64,000 nucleotides of DNA from contig JANUWF010001659.1 in assembly GCA_026120185.1 (NCBI GenBank), positions 6,572,001-6,636,000 on the forward strand. Direction: 5' to 3'. This document shows, one piece after another, positions 34,716 through 44,963 of the stretch (within the stretch, counting starts at the first letter, position 1; each line of letters opens with the position of its first letter). The DNA is from Voacanga thouarsii. Lineage: Eukaryota; Streptophyta; Magnoliopsida; Gentianales; Apocynaceae. The notes under the pieces are model-generated. The model saw only the letters and a list, made by a program, of their open reading frames with translations. It ran no database searches and was not told where the DNA came from. The translations under genes were made by a program, and so were the position numbers.

Positions 34716-36400
34716 TTAAAACTTTTTGATAATTTTAAAGATGTATCTTCGTATAAGAAGGGTTTAAAGATTGGATACGAATCTAAAGATTGTTTAAGAT
34801 CATATTACTTTAATCTTGATGTTTCTCTTACAGTAGATTTACTATCAAATTGTTCAACTTTATTAGTCATAGTTAGCAATATCTGATTTGTATAATTATT
34901 TTGTTGAATTATGTTATTTAAATCTTTATTAGTAGCATTACCATATTTATCTAAATTTTCTATTTTAAAAGTAGAGGCGGTTATAATATGACCTTCAATA
35001 GGAGTTTTAATTTCTTCAGGTGGAGGAAGTATAGATTCTTTTACTTCGTTTTTTGCTGTATACTATTTTTTAGCAATCATATTAATATATTCAATTTGAT
35101 TATATTTTCCAAAATATTCATACCAATCAAAACAATCTATATGCTTTCTAAATTTTTTGAGATTAGAATAGTACTTTTCTCTTAATCTAAATCTTTCATC
35201 AAGTTTGACTGTAGCAAAATACTAATCTATTTTTAGTTTATTCCAAAGTTGTTTCAAATATATTTTATCTAACTCAAATTATTCATAAGAAGAAATGACT
35301 ATTAAAGTTTCTAGCATTTGCATTTCAGATTTTGTTGAACTAGAAGATTTTATGCTGACATTATCTTCATAATTGACTTTGGGAATTTCACCTAAGATCT
35401 CTACACCATTTAATCTTTGAGAACTCTGACTTCGCAAGAAGGGTCGTTGAGAGGAAGAAGAAGCTACTGAAAAGGATTTGCGACTGAATTCAAGTTCGAT
35501 ATTACCAAAGGAGGATTTTGTAATTCGATCAATTATATTAGATTCATAATGTCTTTTAGGATTTATTATATGTTCAAAATTCCATTTCATATCATGAAGA
35601 ACATTATCCCATTTGAGAAAGCGAGGGACAAAAGTGTTTGATCTTTCAAAATTGGTTTCTAACAAACAGGTTTCTGTAAGATTTCCTAAATGAGCTTTGG
35701 CTTTGGGATTTATGGTTGTTTTCGTAACTATGTAATAAACACGATAAATTAATCCAAGTGATTTAGAACCTAATTCATCTTTGTTTGAATATTCAAAGTT
35801 AGGGTTTTAAAGATCTGAGGATTTGTGAGAGCCACAATAAAATTGGGATAATGGTTAAAATAAACAAGTCCATTTGTTGTGTTGGATTCAAGTACTGCTA
35901 AAAGAGTGTTATTAATATCAAGATGTCTACTATCTCTGAGCAAAAGATAAATAAGAGAATTAATTCCTAATCGGTAAAGAGGTTTTATAGCTACTTGAAC
36001 TAATCCTATAAGTAAATATCTGTATTTATTTTTTCTATGTAATTCTAAGGTTTTTGGGTTAAATAGATGAATAGTACCATAGGGCTTGTTAATAGAAACT
36101 ATTTTTCTGTAGTTTTTGATGTTGTAATTTTGTACTAAATCAAAAATTCCTTTTTCATAAATTTTGTCAAATTTTTGTGGTTTTTGATGTTGTAATTTTG
36201 TAATAAATCAAAATTTCCTTTTTCATAAATTTTGTCAAAATTTTTCTATTGGCATTTTTCAATTCATCAGTCGAGATTCAGTGCGATCTAATTAAGAGCT
36301 TATTTCTAAGTCATTTATGGTTTCAATTTCTATATCAGATAAGCTTGAACTAGAGGCTATGGTTGAAATCTACTTTCTCTTTTTTATCTAGACAATCAAT
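34716..36400 (-). pseudogene. Endogenous caulimovirid ORF1 N-part (movement protein)
   Basis: The minus strand carries 30K-superfamily movement-protein features between about 36240 and 35800: SINKPYGTIHLF, LHRKNKYRYLLIGL, VAIKPLYRLGINSL, a conserved Asp in LRDSRHLDINNTLLAV, and GLVYFNHYPNFIVALTNPQ. These proteins form tubules through plasmodesmata. Downstream (35665-35279) is a Ser-rich linker including VASSSSQRPFLRSQSSQR, and then IENLDKYGNATNKDLNNI, possibly a coiled segment. A stop near 35805 and others break the frame. A unit of about 62 bases is tandemly duplicated at 36112-36240. Confidence 0.75.
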
Positions 36401-36755
36401 AGTCTTAAATGTTTTTACTATATTCTTCTCCAATTTTATCTTCCTATTTTCTTCCTAGGACAAACCTAGTTACTATGTATGGTTGAGAGCTACAAGACCA
36501 CCCCAGGGTCCAAGACAAACTGCCTTCCTAGGCGAACTACGGCCTAATCGAATCATTTTGGGGTTGACCAATGTATAAACTGCTCTCACAGTTACCACTC
36601 AACCACATAATTACAGGAATAAACAAGGAAAATAAAGGAAGAGAATAATAGAGAAAAAAGATTAAAGATTACACCATGCAAGAATAGAAAGAGAAAGCAA
36701 GGAAGCTTACTCGGTCATGATGAACTTAATCATACAAGAGTATAGAAAGAATCAT

Positions 36756-36768
36756 GGCTCTAATACCA
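36756..36768 (-). other. Viral tRNA-Met primer-binding site
   Basis: The minus strand reads TGGTATTAGAGCC, one base from the caulimovirid consensus complementary to initiator tRNA-Met. It stands between the ORF2 end and ORF1, as expected in the intergenic region. Confidence 0.85.
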
Positions 36769-37018
36769 TTTGATATTTAATGCAGCCAAGAAAAATACTT
36801 CAAAAGATTTCATTCAAAATTTTAAAAGATACAAAAGATCTCAAAATACAGTGTTTCAAAATTTAAAAAGAAAAGAATCGATTTCTACATACAAGTTATT
36901 TTCTCTGGAAGGATTGTAAAATTCATTCTACATTTCTTGAAGGAATTGAAACCCTAAATAGGCCTGACTGGTATAGCTTTCTCCGAAAGCATCTTGCATT
37001 ATTATTGGGTGGTCCATC
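36765..37018 (-). repeat. Inverted repeat arm (right) with ORF2 end
   Basis: Partner of 34435-34715. On the minus strand it opens with ATGGACCACCCAATAATAAT of the ORF2 end, then the TTTAAATTTTGAAACACTG block. The fragment ends where an LTR begins at 37019. Confidence 0.8.
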
Positions 37019-37473
37019 TATTAGTGTTGTGCCCTAGAGGCAATCACTTGTACATTGTATATGACACATTTTATTTTAATAAAAGACATTATTTATCTTA
37101 CAGTTTCTTTTGTTTACTTTAAATAATATAACTGTTCGATAAAGTTCCTAGTACAACACTGTGTTAAGGAAATCATGATAGAGATCATGATATGAGATTC
37201 CTACTACACTGGATGGTGTTAGTATTTAAATAGTCCCAAGTCATAGTATTAATGAGACAGGACATCATTAATGCGTTAAGACTAGCATGTGTTAAACTTC
37301 CTGATTTGATCAAGCGATAGTTCCATATCCGTAAGTATTGAGATACTCAAAGTTAACACATATATGCTTGTTAATGGAACAAGTTCATTGGATGACCTAA
37401 CTTTGAGATAATCACATGGATAACTATTTAATGCCAGTGATATAATCTTAATATAGCAAATGTGCAAGCTGAA
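37019..37473 (+). repeat. Truncated LTR (family of 48541-50232)
   Basis: TATTAGTGTTGTGCCCTAGA and the following 450 bases match the first part of the solo LTR at 48541-50232 read on the minus strand, including GTACAACACTGTGTTAAGG and AATCACATGGATAACTATTTA. It stops at AGCTGAA, where the copia B LTR begins. The remaining LTR is not found beyond copia B. Confidence 0.8.
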
Positions 37474-39485
37474 GGAATTGAACATAGACAGAGCATGCTC
37501 ACGGTGGTAATAAAAATGGAAGAACATGAACATTAAACAGAGTATTGGAGCAGCATGGAGGCATGAAAACATACCTCTTGGAGCCTTAAAACTTGATGAT
37601 TGAAGAAGAATGCTTTGAACCTGGAAAAACAGCTTCTTCTTCACCCGTCCAGTGCACTGCATTTCTTCCTGTTCCGGTATTCTTTTTCTCCTCCGGTTAA
37701 CGCTTGGCTTTCCAGCTCATGGAATATGACCCAGCCTAATTTTTTGGTGGTGAGCACACAATTGGGATGAAGGAAAAATGATCAACCAGTTTTGCACTGC
37801 ACTGACCATCCATTTTCCAGGCATGGCTTCTTCAGTTAAAACATAACCCAGTGAAGAAGTCCAAGAGCCAGAAAACCAAATAGGCACACGAGAGGGAGAG
37901 ATAGAAACCTTTCATTTTTTTTCCCTTTTTTCCACATAGAAAGTCAAGAGTCATGAAACCAAAAATAATTATTTTGATAAAAATAATATTCCTGAGATTT
38001 AATACCCGAATATTATTAACAAAATAAATTTTGGCTTCACCCTAAACTCTTCTGAACTGTGTCCGGAAAAATCCTATGGTCTAGGCTATTGGGCCAAAAT
38101 AATATTTATTATTTTTATTGGACCCGAAAAGCCCAAAATAATAAATATTAATTATTTTTCTTGGGATTAAATAAATTACCCAATAAATAATTAATGAACC
38201 CAAGTGAACTAAAAAATAATTAAACTTTAATTATTTATTTCTTGGGATTTAATTAAATAAATAACCCAATAAATAATTAAGTAATAATTATTTTCCTCTA
38301 GTTTAAGTCCCGATTAATTTTCTAATTATTCAAATTGGACCTAGGCCCTGAATAATTAATTAACTCATTAAACCCGATAATAAATTTCTCTCCAATTATT
38401 TTATTCCAGTTTTATAATACATTAGACTTCCTGAATAAAATAAAACCCTCTCAACTGAGATCAATTTCTCAACCCAAAAATTAATTAGAACTTACGGGCT
38501 ATTCCGAGGACCAAAAAGACACATCGCCTTGGCTACTAAAATGACCAAAATATCACTATTATATAAATAGATGTATTTTGCATTTTAAATATTTTCTAAT
38601 ATCACCATAAGGAAATATTGACCCCAAGGATAATGCTGTATTAGCAAAGTCTTCGACCAATAGGTGAAATGACTAAAATACCCCTCTACACATCGCCGTA
38701 CATTTAGAGAGGAAGAAATGTACTAACACCTCTCTAAATGACATCTACCATCCTTAAGCTTCTAGTCCAATGATCTACGACTTCCTTGAGTGTTTCCGCT
38801 CTCCAAGGGAGCTACCCTAAAGCAAACATCCAAGTCACATTTCCCAGCGCCTTGGATATTTAGATCATCCGGATAACCACAAGGGGCAATTTAGTGTAGA
38901 AACTATCTTGTATAAATCTGCCTTAACTAACTAGTCACACATACCTAACATGCAAGTATATTGGCCCTCCGATAGAACTTCAACTATAGCATATCAAAGC
39001 ATATGCTTCCAGCTTCGCCAGACCACCAACTCATACTCAAGTCATAGAGTACTAGTCCACGCTGTAGCGATAGTAGTCTAGGTTTCTACCATATAGTACT
39101 TTTTAGAAACTACTACTACAGGTCATGTTTTACGTATTCGAAATATGCTTATGTCATGAAGTGAGTGGACTACTCACTGGCTAAAGGTAAGCCATTCCTC
39201 ATTTGGAATTTATAACATAATAACCTAAACATGAAGACATTCCCATTCTCATCATTCGGTTAAGAACAACTATTTATGTATTTAAATAACCCATGATCCA
39301 TACCTTACTATGAAAGACCTCCATTCACATGGATCACTTATTCAAACACAATGGGTCTGTTCCAAACAAAAATGTGCACAAATAAAGAAAATAAATTCAC
39401 AAATAATTTCTGCAAATAAATTCTTTTATTAACATATTCTATATTTTCATCAGAAACTTAGTCTAAGAGGGCATATATTCCAACA
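37474..39485 (-). repeat. Copia B 3' LTR
   Basis: From TGTTGGAATATATGCCCTCT (39485) to GTTCAATTCC (37474), 2012 bases. It carries TTCAGTTAAAACATAACCCA at about 37830, missing from the other LTR. An AT-rich, TTAATTATT-rich section lies at 38080-38400. Confidence 0.88.
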
Positions 39486-39980
39486 ATCTCCCACTTGCAC
39501 TCTAATACTAGATAAGTCCATAGGTGCCCACTCCAATGGCGTCTAAGTGTCTCTTGAAGACCCTCTCAGCCAAAGGCTTGATAAATGGATTTACTAGATT
39601 GTTCTCGGAGGCAATCTGTACCACCACCACATCTCGTCTCTGGATGAAATCCCGGACTAGGTGGTACTACCTCTCAATATGCTTCCTCTCCTTATGGTTC
39701 CAAGGTTCCTTTGAGGTACTTCAGAACATGATTTACAGCATGCCAATGAACCCCCCCGGTCTAACTGATATCTGGTAACTAAGCTTACGGCAAATCAGAT
39801 ATCTGGCCTAGTACACAGCATGGCGTACATGAGACTTCCTACAGCAAAAGCATAAGGAATCCTACTCATTCTGTCATTTTCTTCTTGAGACTTAGGACAG
39901 TCCCTTGAAAAAAGCGACAACCCATGTCTGCAAGGCATTAGAGCTCCTTTGCATGAGTTCATGCTGTACTTAGCCAGCAT
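39486..39980 (-). pseudogene. Copia B RNase H, internally deleted
   Basis: MLAKYSMNSCKGALMPCRHG and IPYAFAVGSLMYAMLCTRPD (39980-39795) mark the RT/RNase H junction, followed by a stop and then only scattered pieces (KYLKGT-like near 39710, NNL-like near 39590) up to the purine tract GTGCAAGTGGGAGATTG at 39486-39502. The EAEY and YCDN catalytic blocks seen in copia A and D are missing, so a deletion of several hundred bases removed the enzyme core. Confidence 0.75.
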
Positions 39981-40790
39981 CTTGTCAATGTATACGACTT
40001 AGGATAATCCTAACATTCTTTGCTTCCTATTTCTAAGAAGTCTAATCCCGAGAATGTAGTTGGCTTCTCCCAAGTCCTTCATACTAAATTGACTAAATAG
40101 CTAAAGCTTTGTAGATGATAATGACCTTACATCATTTCCAATGAGTAGAATGTCATCCACATATATAAGACAAGAAAAACCATATTAAACTCCTCAAGAT
40201 TCTTGTGCACTCTTTGTTCGTCCTCGTTTTGAATAAAATCATAAGACTTTACAGTCTCATCAAAACTAATGTTCCACGCTCTCGATGCTTGCTTAAGTCC
40301 ATAAATGAACTTCTTAAGCTTACAAACCATATGTTCTTGGCCTGCAGCAATAAAACCTTCTAGTTGGGACATATAGATATCTTCGCTAAGATGGCCATTT
40401 AAACATGCCATCTTGACACCTATTTGCCATATCTCGTAGTCATAGTGACATGCGATAGCAAGGAGGATACGGATGGATTTAAGCATGGTCATTGGGGAAA
40501 AGGTTTCCTCATAACCGATCCCTTCTTTCTGAGTATACCCTTTTACCACAAGCCTAGTTTTGAAGGTTTCTACCTTCTCATCCGCTTCCCTCTTCCTCTT
40601 ATACACCCACTTACACCCAATGGGTTTTATCCCTTTAGGTGAAGCTACAAGATCCCAAACCTGATTGAAATACATAGACTCAATCTCAGCTTTCATTACT
40701 TCATGCCATAGATTTGCATCGGTATCAGCAATTGCCTCCTCGTATCCAGTGGGGTCTTGTTCTTAATGGTCAGAGACCAACTTAAAAGCT
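39981..40790 (-). pseudogene. Copia B reverse transcriptase, frameshift at the YVDD site
   Basis: An open frame from 40696 to 40127 holds MYFNQVWDLV, CKWVYKRKREAD, YTQKEGIGYEETFSP, IGVKMACLNGHLSEDIYM and YGLKQASRAWN. Near 40165 it reads FLVLYMWMT, while the next frame gives YVDDILLIG: two extra bases (a TATAT repeat) sit exactly in the catalytic motif. Downstream, KDLGEANYILGIRLL and similar pieces resume in another frame. An expected Asp is also changed (WQIGVKMACLNG where copia A has WQMDIKTVFFNA). Confidence 0.85.
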
Positions 40791-40979
40791 TCTCCATTCC
40801 ATCTATCTGGAACCCTAGACACTCTCCCACTGCGATGAGATACCATTTGTGCAGGCTCTTGAAGCTATGCCTCTTCTTGTTCCATAATCGGGTCAGAAGA
40901 AGTTGCTTTCGAAGATAACTACTCCTCGAGTTCTAACCTAGTTGAACCTTTCGTGGAAATACTTTGATCATCCTCTAAG

Positions 40980-41790
40980 TATCTAGCATTGGTACTAACC
41001 AGTACTTTCTGCTCCTCAGGATGATAAAAGTAACCACCCTTTGTTCCTTTTGGATACCCAACAAAATAGCATAATTCTGATCTTGGTTCCAACTTATCTC
41101 TCTTAATCAGTACATAAGCTAGACAACCCTATATCCTGAGATGGTTCAGACTTGGCTTATGCCTAGTCCACATCTCATACGGAGTCCTAGGTACTGACTT
41201 GGAAGCCACCAAGTTCAAAATGTATGCCGCTGTTTCCAGGGCATATCCCTAAAAAGATACTAGAAGAGTAGCATGAGACATCATGCTTCTGACCATTTCC
41301 ATCAATGTCATATTCCTTCTCTTAGCTACTCTATTCTGCTGGGTGTCCCCGGCGTAGAGAGTTGGAATACTATCACATGATGTACTATGTAGTCCTTGAA
41401 TTCACCTAGGAGGTACTCTCCACCACGATCCGATCGTAAGGTCTTGATTAATTTACCTGTCTGACGCTCCACTTCAGTCTTAAACTCCTTGAATTTATCA
41501 AAAGAGTTAGACTTGCATCTCATCAAGTAAATATAACCAAACCTTGTACAATCATCTATGAAAGTAATGAAGTGCTCAAAACTTCCTCTAGCTGGTGTAG
41601 ACAATAGACCACACACATTAGTGTGAACAAGGCTCAGTATCTCCTTGGCTCTATCCACCTTTGGGATAAAAGACCTTTTGGTCATCTTTCCCATCAGGCA
41701 GGATTCATACTGAGGCCAATCTTCCAATCTCAATAAGCCTAAAGGCCCATTATGGATTAGCCTCTAAATCGTGATTGAGTTGATGTGACC
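40980..41790 (-). pseudogene. Copia B integrase
   Basis: An open segment, 41733-41326, begins LEDWPQYESCLMGKMTKRSF (second half of the zinc finger), then FITFIDDCTRFGYIYLM (first Asp), SDRGGEYLLGEFKDYI (second Asp) and STPGTPSRIE, where a frameshift replaces the QQNGVAE Glu context. The third acidic residue and the WGCxAYV-type C-terminal segment are readable in another frame at 41320-41000. The upstream half of the zinc finger (LxHxxxGHIN-type) is at 41790-41740 with a stop. Confidence 0.85.
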
Positions 41791-42047
41791 CATCTTCAGA
41801 TGCTAAAGATATGAGTCATTAATATTGGTCTTTCTCTTCTTAGTTAAAGGTTCAGATTGAGCGTTATTTGATTGATTGTTAATAGGGTTTAAATAGAATA
41901 GATTTCCATACATATGCCCAGTACATTATATTTTTCCATTTCTACTAATAGAAATACCAGAATGGAAAGATACAGAATATCCTTAATTTATAAGTTTTGC
42001 AACTGAAATCAAATTTTGAGAAAAACTAGGTACATATAAAATATTTA

Positions 42048-42245
42048 TTAAAACCACTTTCTTATTACAATAAAAACAAGATCCAGCTCTCCCATTGCAA
42101 GGGTCCAGACTTGTGCTCCATTTCCCACGTGTAATCCATGTTCGCCCTTCTTGAGTCTTCTTATCTTCCTAAACCCCTGCAAGGAGTTACAGATATGATC
42201 AGTGGCTCTTGAATCAACAATCCAAGTGGAAGTTGATCCAACCAT
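42048..42245 (-). pseudogene. Copia B protease fragment
   Basis: STSTWIVDSRATDHICNSLQ followed by GEHGLHVGNGAQVWTLAMGELDL. The copia aspartic protease normally shows D-S-G-A at the active site; here it reads D-S-R-A, with Gly replaced by Arg, which should abolish activity. A stop or frame change follows at 42048. Confidence 0.8.
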
Positions 42246-42317
42246 TGATATATACTTTAGATAGAAAACATTACTTATGGGGTTTTTCTTGGCTTGAAGA
42301 TCTGGACACTCCTTTTT

Positions 42318-43090
42318 TCAGTGTCCCTTCTTCCCACATTTGAAGAACTTGCCCTTTGGTTCGTCTTTGGGCTGGGTCTTGGGCTGGGCTACCACGTTTT
42401 CCTTCTTCCTTTTGAACTTTCTAGGCTTGGACCCCGTTCTTGAGGAAAAAGCCTTAGCAATCATGGCCATTGAATGTAGCTTCATGACCTTCTCTGCCAT
42501 CTGATGTTCATTCATCTACTCAGTCAAACAAACTCATATTTAACTTGTTCATATTGTACTTTAGTTTGAACTGAGTAAAGGAACCTAGTAGAGATTCGAG
42601 AACCATATCCACTTGGCTCTCGGGGTCAATGATAGCCCCTAAGATTTCTGCCTCCTCGAAAACAGTAATCATTTTGAGCATATGCTCCTTGACTAATGCT
42701 CCCTCAACCATTTTAGTGTTTGTTATAGTTCGAAGAGCCTCCTGTCTTATGGGCCGGCTCTTATTCGTGAACATAGTGGCCAATGAATGACTAATTTCAT
42801 ACGCAGAAGTCATGTGCTCGTGTTTGTACTGGAGCATATTAGACATGGAGGCTAGCATATAGTAACGTGCCATTTCATTAGCCTTCTTCCATGCCTTCTC
42901 AGCCTCTCACTCTTCGTCGGTGGAACCTTCCCCGATCACAGGACAGGTCTCGTAAAGGACATACTTATACTCTTCGACTGTGAGTATTATGTCCAAGTTC
43001 CTCTTTCAATCCATATAGTTTGGTCCTGTTAACTTATTCTCACAGAGAATAACGGCCAAAGGACTAAAAGAACCTCCCACCACTTCCGAA
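42318..43090 (-). pseudogene. Copia B gag
   Basis: The N-terminal part near 43080-42880 reads ENKLTGPNYMD, a stop replacing Trp, then RNLDIILTVEEYKYVL and KAWKKANEMARYYMLASMSN. An open section (42873-42520) continues with YKHEHMTSAYEISHSLATMF and INDPES-type retroviral gag (UBN2) sequence. The last part (42515-42318) is basic and ends in a zinc knuckle FFKCGKKGH whose first Cys is Phe and which runs into a stop. Gag would form particles and bind RNA. Confidence 0.82.
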
Positions 43091-44963
43091 AAATCGAATA
43101 ATAAAAGAAAGGATTTAGTTTGTGAAAATAATTTTGTGCACTGAAATTAATTTAGCTCTTAGGAAAACTAACATAGCTTATTTGGAAGATTAAAAGTTCC
43201 CTAAGCTAAGTGTATTAACCATTACAAATTAAATTTCCTTCTAGGTAATAATCTAGAGGATAACTCCATTGTGGGATGGCCATTTCCTCTCATTTCCTAT
43301 GGACATTCCTCGCACTATAACTTTCAACGTGGGCTGACCGATTATAGTACGTGTCTCGGGTTATTAATTACATCCTTCCATTAGATCTAAATCCTTGTAG
43401 TATCCCTATCCTATACGGGTTCACTCCCAGGGTGACGTGAGGGGACCCACAATCTCTAATGAGGATCGTGATAGAAACTGTGGGGCCGTTGGAACCCCTC
43501 TCCCACTTAGTCTTTTAAAATAAAGTTTTCTGGAAAAATAGCCTTTTGAAATTTCCAATAAGTTTTCCTTTAACTTAAAAATAAAATATCCAAGTCCATC
43601 AAAATCTCTATGTCAAAAATTATATCCTTTGAGAGATTTTTTCATGGACTAATTTTATTTAAGTTAAAACTTAATGACTTCAAAAAATTTTCAATTAAAA
43701 CTTTTCTAGAGACTTTGGTCTCAATTTTATTTAACAAAACAATTTTTCTTATGCAAAATAAAATAAAACGGCGTTTTATTTTAACTTACAAAAATATCTA
43801 AATCCAATATATTTTCTTTGTCAAGGATTAAATCCTTTAAGAAAATATCAAAGAATTAATTTTTGTTCAAGTTAAGATAACCATTTAATTTTTAAAGAAA
43901 AATATTTTTCTTGTATAAATATTCCCAAAGACTTTGGTCTTTGAGAAACCGTGCACATAGGTACACAAAATAAATAGCATGCCAAAAAATAGTAAACGTT
44001 TTCATGCTTTTCTATTTTTATACCTAAGTGTCCAAATAATAGAATTAAACACATTAATTAATTAATGATCTTGTTTAATCCTAAAATCTTTTACTAATAT
44101 TTTTCATGTAAATATATTCCAAGAATATAAACTATTGCAAAAATATTAACTTCGCTTGGTATGAGACCTAAATTAAAATTTTTAAAAAAATAATAAAAAA
44201 TTAAAAATTTGGACTAGTGGTCCACTGCGCCGGCCGCACCGAATTTGGGCCCATTAGGCCTACGGTCCACTGCGGTCGCGGTGCACCAACCGCACCGGAT
44301 CACCAGCGCTCAACCTGCCAAGCCAACCCGCCCGCCCGAGAACCCGCACCCACTCCCGAACGGCCCGGTTGCCCCCCTGCGCACATGCCACACACGTGCA
44401 CCAGGCTGGATCCGCGCGTGGAGCCGTGGAGCACACCCGCGCCCGCGACCCGCACCCAGATCGCCTCTACTGCTGACTCGCGTTTCGGCCCGAATACCCG
44501 TACGCCAAACCGGAATCAAATTTCGACAATTGCAATTTCTTCGGCTCGAATTTCTTGCAATCGGCTCGGCTCCAGCAGCTCCAATGACACGACTCCACTC
44601 ACAGCAACAGTGGCGGCTCAGCTCGGGTGTCAGCGGCTTATGAACAGTTCTCTTCTTCTCCAGAATGTTTTCTGCGTTCTGCTTTTGCGATTTCACTTCC
44701 TTTGGCTTCTTTAGACATTTTTCATTCACAAAACTCATCCAAACCAAAACTACAACCGCCCATACCCATTTAAATTGGGTTTACACGATCAAAACTCAAA
44801 ATCAAAATTTCACAGAAAGCTCTGTGAAAAATACAGAACACACATCCCGTACCATAAACAGTGAAGCATCACATGTTTAAGCTCCAAACAATGTTCTTCT
44901 CTATTTTTATTAACTAACATTCTCCCAAAGTCAATCAAATTCTTCCTCCGATACCACTAGACG
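43091..44963 (-). other. Copia B leader with GC-rich island
   Basis: Untranslated leader between primer site and gag. 43500-43940 is AT-rich and holds blocks of the form CTTAAAGGATTTAATCCTTGACA, related to blocks in the copia A leader. 44210-44660 is a sharply GC-rich island unlike its surroundings, with frames open on both strands: minus 44747-44310 (145 codons, Arg/Gly-rich end) and plus 44217-44714 (165 codons, Pro-rich). Neither resembles a known protein by eye. Confidence 0.6.
44941..44957 (-). other. Copia B primer-binding site
   Basis: The minus strand reads TGGTATCGGAGGAAGAA seven bases after the LTR. TGGTATCGGAG is one base from the initiator tRNA-Met complement. Confidence 0.85.

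Larger units (their letters stand above)
32282..37018. mobile_element. Endogenous pararetrovirus locus (Florendovirus-like), two inverted fragments
   Basis: The plus-strand fragment 32282-34715 holds the end of RT, RNase H, a second ORF and the start of the intergenic region. The minus-strand fragment 37018-34716 holds the end of the second ORF, the intergenic region, a tRNA-Met primer site and the movement-protein part of ORF1. The two join at about 34715/34716. The stretch 34435-34715 is inverted relative to 36765-37018. Absence of integrase, the 30K-type movement protein and a caulimovirid RNase H ending in a DF-REF-like motif support Caulimoviridae; the ORF order suits Florendovirus. Coat protein, protease and most of RT are missing. 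All frames are broken. Confidence 0.8.

Noticed and set aside
37282..37662. 126-codon minus-strand ORF
   Set aside because: It crosses the junction of two different LTRs and part of it recurs at 44957-45169 in the other copia B LTR, so it is not a gene.
44217..44714. 165-codon Pro-rich ORF on the plus strand as a host gene
   Set aside because: It lies inside the leader of copia B, overlaps an equally open minus-strand frame, and its composition follows the GC-rich DNA. No promoter, intron or domain is visible.
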